DNA of 10,769 nucleotides, taken from Luminiphilus sp. Lineage in GTDB: Bacteria > Pseudomonadota > Gammaproteobacteria > Pseudomonadales > Halieaceae. The translations under genes were made by a program, and so were the position numbers. Numbering within the stretch: position 1 is the first letter of the stretch; the number at the start of each line of letters is the position of its first letter. The notes under the pieces are model-generated. The model ran no database searches. It was not told the DNA's origin and saw only the letters and a program-made list of their open reading frames with translations. The stretch lies in assembly GCA_022425845.1 (NCBI GenBank), contig JAKMEU010000242.1:1-10769 (forward strand), given 5' to 3'. Below, in pieces: positions 6,545 to 10,769 of this stretch.

Positions 6545-8740
6545 ATGAAGAAAGTAGGATATTTGCCAAAGTTCCTAATGCTAGGCGGAGCTGCTGCGCT
6601 CAGCGGGTATGCCTTTAGCCAACCCATGCTGGAAGAAGTCGTTGTAACGGCTTCCAAGAAGGACGTCTCGGTGACAGACCTTGCGGCCGCTGCCAATGTC
6701 ATTGGCGGGGAAGATGTGGTACCGGGTGGTGTGCAGTCGGTGCGGGATATGATCGTCGATGTGCCTAACCTGTCCATTGGTGATCAGTTTGGCTTCGCTC
6801 GCGTATTCATGCGCGGCATCGGTATGACCAGCATCGATATTGGTGGAGAGGGCGCGGTTGCGTTTCTTCAGGATGGCGCCATCATCCCCCGACCCGCGGC
6901 GCAATTGATGGGTATGTTTGACCTGGCGCAGCTGGAGGTTCTGCGCGGTCCCCAGGGCACTCTGTATGGTCGCGGCGCCACCGCTGGGGTTATTAATATG
7001 GTGACGGCCAAACCGGGAGAGGAATTTGGCGGTTATATCCGCGCCACGGCGGGTAATTACGGGCTCCTGGATTTCGAGGGCGCGGTAGATCTACCCATGG
7101 GCGATGCTCTCTCGGCTCGCGTAGCGGGAAAATTTGAGAACCGTGACGGCTACGGCACCAACCTGTTTTCCGGTGAGGAGGTCGATGATCGCGACGCCCA
7201 GGCGTACCGCGTGACCCTCGCTTATGACGCGGGCGGGTCGGTGAGGGCGACCGCTGCCTATCAGCACTACGAGGAAGACGACCAGAACTTTGCGTTCCAT
7301 TACTTTGGCCCCTCGGAGGGCAACCCATTGGGCCCACTGGCCGTCCCAATTTTTGGCGGTCAGACGGTCTTTCAGGCAGGTGGCAGCATCTACGATATCA
7401 ACTCCGATCAGGAAGCCATCAATACCCGAGATGGTGACAGCGGCATAGTGACCCTTGAATTCGATGTCGCTGAGAACCAGACGCTGAAATCAATCACGTC
7501 GTTTCAGGAGTTGGATCGATTCCTTCGCGATGACCTTGATTCCACCGATGCCAATTTATTTGGGCAGAACAACTACACCGAACGCAGTGAGTCCTGGAGT
7601 CAGGAGTTTGTCTATAACTTTTCCGGTGATCGACTCGATTTCCTCGCGGGTGCCATGTACTTCGAAGAGGATCTCTACGGTCAGGTACTGGTCCCCCTGA
7701 CCAATATTTGTGCCCTGCTGGCGCCTACACTCTGTGGCACCCCCGTCGGTGATGCCATTGGCGCAGGCCGCTATGAACAGAACGGTGACGTCGACATCGA
7801 GGCGTACGGTATTTATGCCGAGGCCAGCTACCAGTTGACCGACGCGGTCAAAATTATTGCCGGCGTGCGGTACAACTACGAGGAGCGGACGGGCACGGGT
7901 GCCTTCATCTTTGATGCACTGCCACTTAATGTGCCCACCGACCAGTCCGAGGACTGGAGCGATGTGACCCCCCGTCTGACAGTGGAGTTTCAGCCTTCAG
8001 AGAACATGCTGCTCTACGCCACCTATAACCAGGCCTTCAAGTCGGGGGTGATCAATACTGGCAGCACGAGCCCGCCGCTGGAGCCCGAAACGGTCGATGC
8101 CTTTGAGGTGGGCCTCAAAGGCGCGACCGCCAATGGTGGGATGCGCTATGCAGTGTCGGGTTTCTACTATGACTATGCTGACCTGCAGATTTCCTTCGTT
8201 GATGAGACCAGCACCGTTAGCACCATCAACGCTGCCGAGGCCGAAAATTACGGTCTTGAGGTGGAGATTGATGCGGCCCTGACCGAAAATTTCACGCTGG
8301 ATGTCTATGCAACCTACCTCAGTGCTGAATATGAAGAGTTCTTTAACGGCGATTACTCAGATGGTTTTGCGGTCAAGGATTTGAGCGGCAATACGTTACC
8401 CAATGCGCCCGAGTACACCTTCAAAGTGGGCCTGAACTACAACGCATCGATGATGGGCGGTGACGTCATGCTGCGCGGCGAGTACTACTACCAGGATGAT
8501 GTCTACTTCACGGAATGGAACCGGGAAGATGCCTTCCAGGAGGGCTATGGTTTGCTGAATGCCAGAGCCATGTATACCTTCCCCGGTGAGCGCTGGAGCC
8601 TCGCAGTTTGGGGCCGCAATCTTGCCGATGAGGAGGTGATCTCAAACAACATCATCACAGCGCCGCTGTACAACTCGCTGCGTGTGGGCTCCATGCTGCC
8701 GCCGCGTACGTTTGGAGCAACCGTCAGTCTGGACTTTTAA
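6545..8740 (+). CDS. TonB-dependent outer-membrane receptor
   Basis: A 731-residue gated beta-barrel importer driven by TonB-ExbBD. The first 25 or so residues form a signal peptide (KK, then a hydrophobic run to SGYAFSQ). A TonB-box-like EEVVVTASK follows immediately, so there is no N-terminal signalling extension. The plug carries the signature LEVLRGPQGTLYGRGATAGVIN (broken here by its position around 136-157). The remainder shows alternating aromatic strands, ARAMYTFPGERWSLAVWGRNL near the end, and a C-terminal Phe (ATVSLDF). Two cysteines in NICALLAPTLCGT probably form a disulphide in an extracellular loop. The ATG is well supported by AAGGAG at 6531-6536. Sitting between the ligase and the P450, it most likely imports the substrate of this pathway. 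Receptors of this form are not restricted to siderophores. Confidence 0.95.
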   Translation: MKKVGYLPKFLMLGGAAALSGYAFSQPMLEEVVVTASKKDVSVTDLAAAANVIGGEDVVPGGVQSVRDMIVDVPNLSIGDQFGFARVFMRGIGMTSIDIGGEGAVAFLQDGAIIPRPAAQLMGMFDLAQLEVLRGPQGTLYGRGATAGVINMVTAKPGEEFGGYIRATAGNYGLLDFEGAVDLPMGDALSARVAGKFENRDGYGTNLFSGEEVDDRDAQAYRVTLAYDAGGSVRATAAYQHYEEDDQNFAFHYFGPSEGNPLGPLAVPIFGGQTVFQAGGSIYDINSDQEAINTRDGDSGIVTLEFDVAENQTLKSITSFQELDRFLRDDLDSTDANLFGQNNYTERSESWSQEFVYNFSGDRLDFLAGAMYFEEDLYGQVLVPLTNICALLAPTLCGTPVGDAIGAGRYEQNGDVDIEAYGIYAEASYQLTDAVKIIAGVRYNYEERTGTGAFIFDALPLNVPTDQSEDWSDVTPRLTVEFQPSENMLLYATYNQAFKSGVINTGSTSPPLEPETVDAFEVGLKGATANGGMRYAVSGFYYDYADLQISFVDETSTVSTINAAEAENYGLEVEIDAALTENFTLDVYATYLSAEYEEFFNGDYSDGFAVKDLSGNTLPNAPEYTFKVGLNYNASMMGGDVMLRGEYYYQDDVYFTEWNREDAFQEGYGLLNARAMYTFPGERWSLAVWGRNLADEEVISNNIITAPLYNSLRVGSMLPPRTFGATVSLDF

Positions 8741-8761
8741 TCTGAACGAGGGTCGTGCAGG

Positions 8762-9988
8762 GTGAACGCTGGGTTCTCCTTTAACCCCATGGATCCGCAG
8801 CTTCTTGCGGATCCTTATCCCATATTCCAATGGATGCGTGAGGAAGACCCTATTCATCGGTCTGATCTGGGGTTCTGGGTCATGACGCGTCATGAGGACT
8901 GTCGGCACGTCCTGATCGATAAAACCTTCGGTCAGGGCGACTTTGTCAAAAATATCCAGTTGTTCTACGACGCCGATTTTGATGTGTTGGCTCATCCGGC
9001 TTATATCTGGCTGTCTCGGGTATTTGTCATGCAGGACCCGCCCACTCACACCCGCCTTCGGGGGCTGGTCGCGGGAGCACTGTCGCTCAAGCGTATCCGT
9101 GCCATGGAGCCGAGGGTGCGCGAGTTGGCACGCGCGATGCTGGCCCGTCTGGCAGATCAACCCGGAACAAACTTCATTGAGACGTTTGCCTACCGATTTC
9201 CAACGCTGGTGATGTGTGACATGTTGGGGCTGGAGGAGCACGAATTTTCAGATGAATTGCTCACCCAGCTGAACCTGGCGATTGCCGACACCTTCCCCGT
9301 TTTTGAGACTCGGGCCCTGTGCGAGGAGGAGCTGGCGCTGGCCAATCGGCAGATGGAATTCCTGACCGCTTTTTTTGACGACCTGTTCGAGCGGCGCCGA
9401 GCGCATCCCCGGGATGATCTCACCACGGCGCTGGTCCAGGCCCGTGAAGGCGATGCATCCTTGTCATCAGAGGAGCTCAGCACCTCGGTTATTGGCTTGT
9501 TTGGGGCTGGTTTTGAAACCACAGCGCACATGATCGGAAATGGGATGTTCCTGTTGGGAACCCACCCCGATGAGCGTGCCAAGCTGAGAGCTGATCAAAG
9601 TCTTGCGGCCGCTGCCACCGAAGAAATTGTTCGCTATGAGTCTTCGCTCCAGGCGACCTATCGCACGGCACTCGCAGATACTGTGGTCTCGGGTCAGTCC
9701 ATTGCCGCCGGGGACCGCATCCTGACGATTGTTGCCGCTGCGAACCGCGACAAGAATGTGTTTGACCGCCCGGAGACGTTCGTTATTGATCCCAGAGAGG
9801 AGAAACCTCTGACCTTTGGCGGCGGTATTCACTATTGTGTGGGCGCGGAGCTGGCGCGGCTGGAGGGCCGTGTGTTTCTGGAAGAACTGTTTACAGCCTT
9901 TCCCGATTTTGAGGTCGATACGCAAACGGCTCGTCTGCGTCAGGCCTTCCTGTTTCGCGGTTTTGAGCACCTCGCGGTTAGGCTCTGA
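8762..9988 (+). CDS. Cytochrome P450
   Basis: Soluble bacterial class I-type P450 of 408 residues that would insert oxygen into an unactivated C-H bond. It has no membrane anchor. The N-terminal DPQLLADPYPIF is typical. The I-helix oxygen-activation motif is GAGFETT (248-254), with Glu252 in the acidic position where Asp is also common. The K-helix ExxR is Glu288-Arg291, and the haem loop is FGGGIHYCVGAELARLEGR with ligand Cys359. DPPTHTRLRGLV marks the C-helix. The GTG at 8762 is chosen because GAGGG lies about 11 nt upstream, while the ATG at 8789 has no ribosome-binding site. The gene begins 21 nt after the receptor stop. No ferredoxin or reductase is encoded in the window, so the electron partner must lie elsewhere. 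Confidence 0.95.
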   Translation: MNAGFSFNPMDPQLLADPYPIFQWMREEDPIHRSDLGFWVMTRHEDCRHVLIDKTFGQGDFVKNIQLFYDADFDVLAHPAYIWLSRVFVMQDPPTHTRLRGLVAGALSLKRIRAMEPRVRELARAMLARLADQPGTNFIETFAYRFPTLVMCDMLGLEEHEFSDELLTQLNLAIADTFPVFETRALCEEELALANRQMEFLTAFFDDLFERRRAHPRDDLTTALVQAREGDASLSSEELSTSVIGLFGAGFETTAHMIGNGMFLLGTHPDERAKLRADQSLAAAATEEIVRYESSLQATYRTALADTVVSGQSIAAGDRILTIVAAANRDKNVFDRPETFVIDPREEKPLTFGGGIHYCVGAELARLEGRVFLEELFTAFPDFEVDTQTARLRQAFLFRGFEHLAVRL

Positions 9989-10769
9989 TGACGGCACCCA
10001 TGACTCCTAACGCGCGTCCCCTGTCACTGGGTTTGTTTATGCCCAACTGCTCGAATATGCCTTCGATTTCCACCCATGACGTGGTGGCTGATCAATGGAC
10101 CTATACCCAGAACGAAGCTCTGGCCCTTCGTGCTGAAGCCCTGGACTTTGAATACCTGTTTCCGGTTTCGCGCTGGCGTGGTTTTGGCGGGGAGACTAAC
10201 TTTTTGGGTACCTCACTTGAGACCACGACCTGGGCGGCGGCGCTACTGCGAGCCACCGAACGCATTAACATTTTCTCGACGGTCCATGTTCCCCTATTTC
10301 ACCCTTTCGTGGTCGCCAAGATGGGGGCAACTCTGGCGCACATGAGCGGCGGGCGCTGGGGGTTGAATGTGGTCAGCGGCTGGAGTGCCCGTGAATTCGG
10401 GATGATGGGTATCGAGCTGGCCGAACACGGCCGCCGCTACGAGCGCACCGCAGCGTTTATAGAGGTGCTTCGGGGGTTGTGGGACTGCGGTGGGCAGCCC
10501 GTTAACCATCGCAGCGACTGGTATACCGTGGTCGATGGAGAGGCGTCACCGGTGCCGGCGATCCAGCCTCCCATTGCCAATGCCGGGACCTCTGAAGATG
10601 CCAAGCAGATGACCGCAGCCCTGTGTGACTGGGCTTTTATCTCGACGCCCTCCGTCGAAGCCATCGCGGGCATTATTGATGACATTCAATCCCGGGCCGA
10701 GGGTCACCGGCGCAAAGTCCGCACTGCGATCTTCCCGTTTTTGCTCTGGGCGCAGACACGCAGTGAGGC
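9988..10769 (+). CDS. LLM-class flavin monooxygenase, RutA/SfnG-like (partial)
   Basis: Bacterial luciferase-like FMN-dependent monooxygenase; 260 codons are present and the gene runs off the right edge. GLFMPNCSN near residue 15, RWRGFGGETNF (62-72), the FSTVHVPLFHP strand, MSGGRWGLNVVSGW (119-132) and the GRRYERTAAFIEVLR helix are arranged as in RutA and dimethyl-sulfone monooxygenase. From memory of RutA, its oxygen-pocket Thr105, Asn134 and Glu143 correspond to Thr98, Asn127 and Glu136 here, with identical spacing. Such enzymes cleave amide, sulfone or similar bonds using reduced flavin supplied by a reductase. The start ATG overlaps the P450 stop by one base (TGATG, 9986-9990), so the two are translationally coupled and likely act in sequence. 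Substrate unknown. Confidence 0.9.
   Translation, partial: MTAPMTPNARPLSLGLFMPNCSNMPSISTHDVVADQWTYTQNEALALRAEALDFEYLFPVSRWRGFGGETNFLGTSLETTTWAAALLRATERINIFSTVHVPLFHPFVVAKMGATLAHMSGGRWGLNVVSGWSAREFGMMGIELAEHGRRYERTAAFIEVLRGLWDCGGQPVNHRSDWYTVVDGEASPVPAIQPPIANAGTSEDAKQMTAALCDWAFISTPSVEAIAGIIDDIQSRAEGHRRKVRTAIFPFLLWAQTRSE

Noticed and set aside
6680..6695. 16-nt stretch repeated exactly at 9602-9617 (CTTGCGGCCGCTGCCA)
   Set aside because: Both copies encode Leu followed by Ala-rich residues in unrelated proteins; a single chance repeat in GC-rich coding DNA.
1..10769. Mobile elements, tRNA or rRNA genes, CRISPR arrays
   Set aside because: No transposase, tandem direct repeats or RNA gene signatures were seen; almost every base belongs to a recognisable metabolic gene.

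Overview
The window reads as one densely packed catabolic locus from a Gram-negative bacterium, most likely a marine-type gammaproteobacterium. The Gram-negative call rests on the TonB-dependent outer-membrane receptor with a signal peptide and a terminal Phe. The finer placement is inferred from gene content and a moderately high GC content and is tentative. There are nine protein genes in two divergent blocks and essentially no non-coding space.

Left block, minus strand (1-2877): the large catalytic subunit of a coenzyme B12-dependent acyl-CoA mutase, its separate small B12-binding subunit, and a MeaB-type GTPase chaperone cut by the window edge. The genes are 12 nt apart and then overlap by 4 nt, so this is a self-contained mutase plus maintenance operon. 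The large subunit keeps the methylmalonyl-CoA mutase fold signatures. It appears to lack the residues equivalent to Tyr89, Arg207 and His244 of methylmalonyl-CoA mutase, so it should not be read as a propionate-pathway enzyme.

Middle (2878-2978): a short divergent promoter region with a candidate sigma70 promoter for each direction and a 14-bp palindrome between them, a plausible operator for the TetR regulator encoded nearby.

Right block, plus strand (2979-10769): iron-type alcohol dehydrogenase, TetR-family repressor, CaiC-like acyl-CoA ligase, TonB-dependent receptor, cytochrome P450 and a RutA/sulfone-monooxygenase-type flavin monooxygenase cut by the right edge. Gaps are 3, 47, 42 and 21 nt, followed by a 1-nt overlap, which suggests one long transcript.

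Working model (inference): the receptor takes up a poorly diffusing or hydrophobic organic compound. The P450 and flavin monooxygenase oxygenate or cleave it, the dehydrogenase oxidises an alcohol, the ligase makes a CoA thioester, and the unusual mutase rearranges a branched carbon skeleton so that beta-oxidation can proceed. The substrate cannot be read from the sequence.
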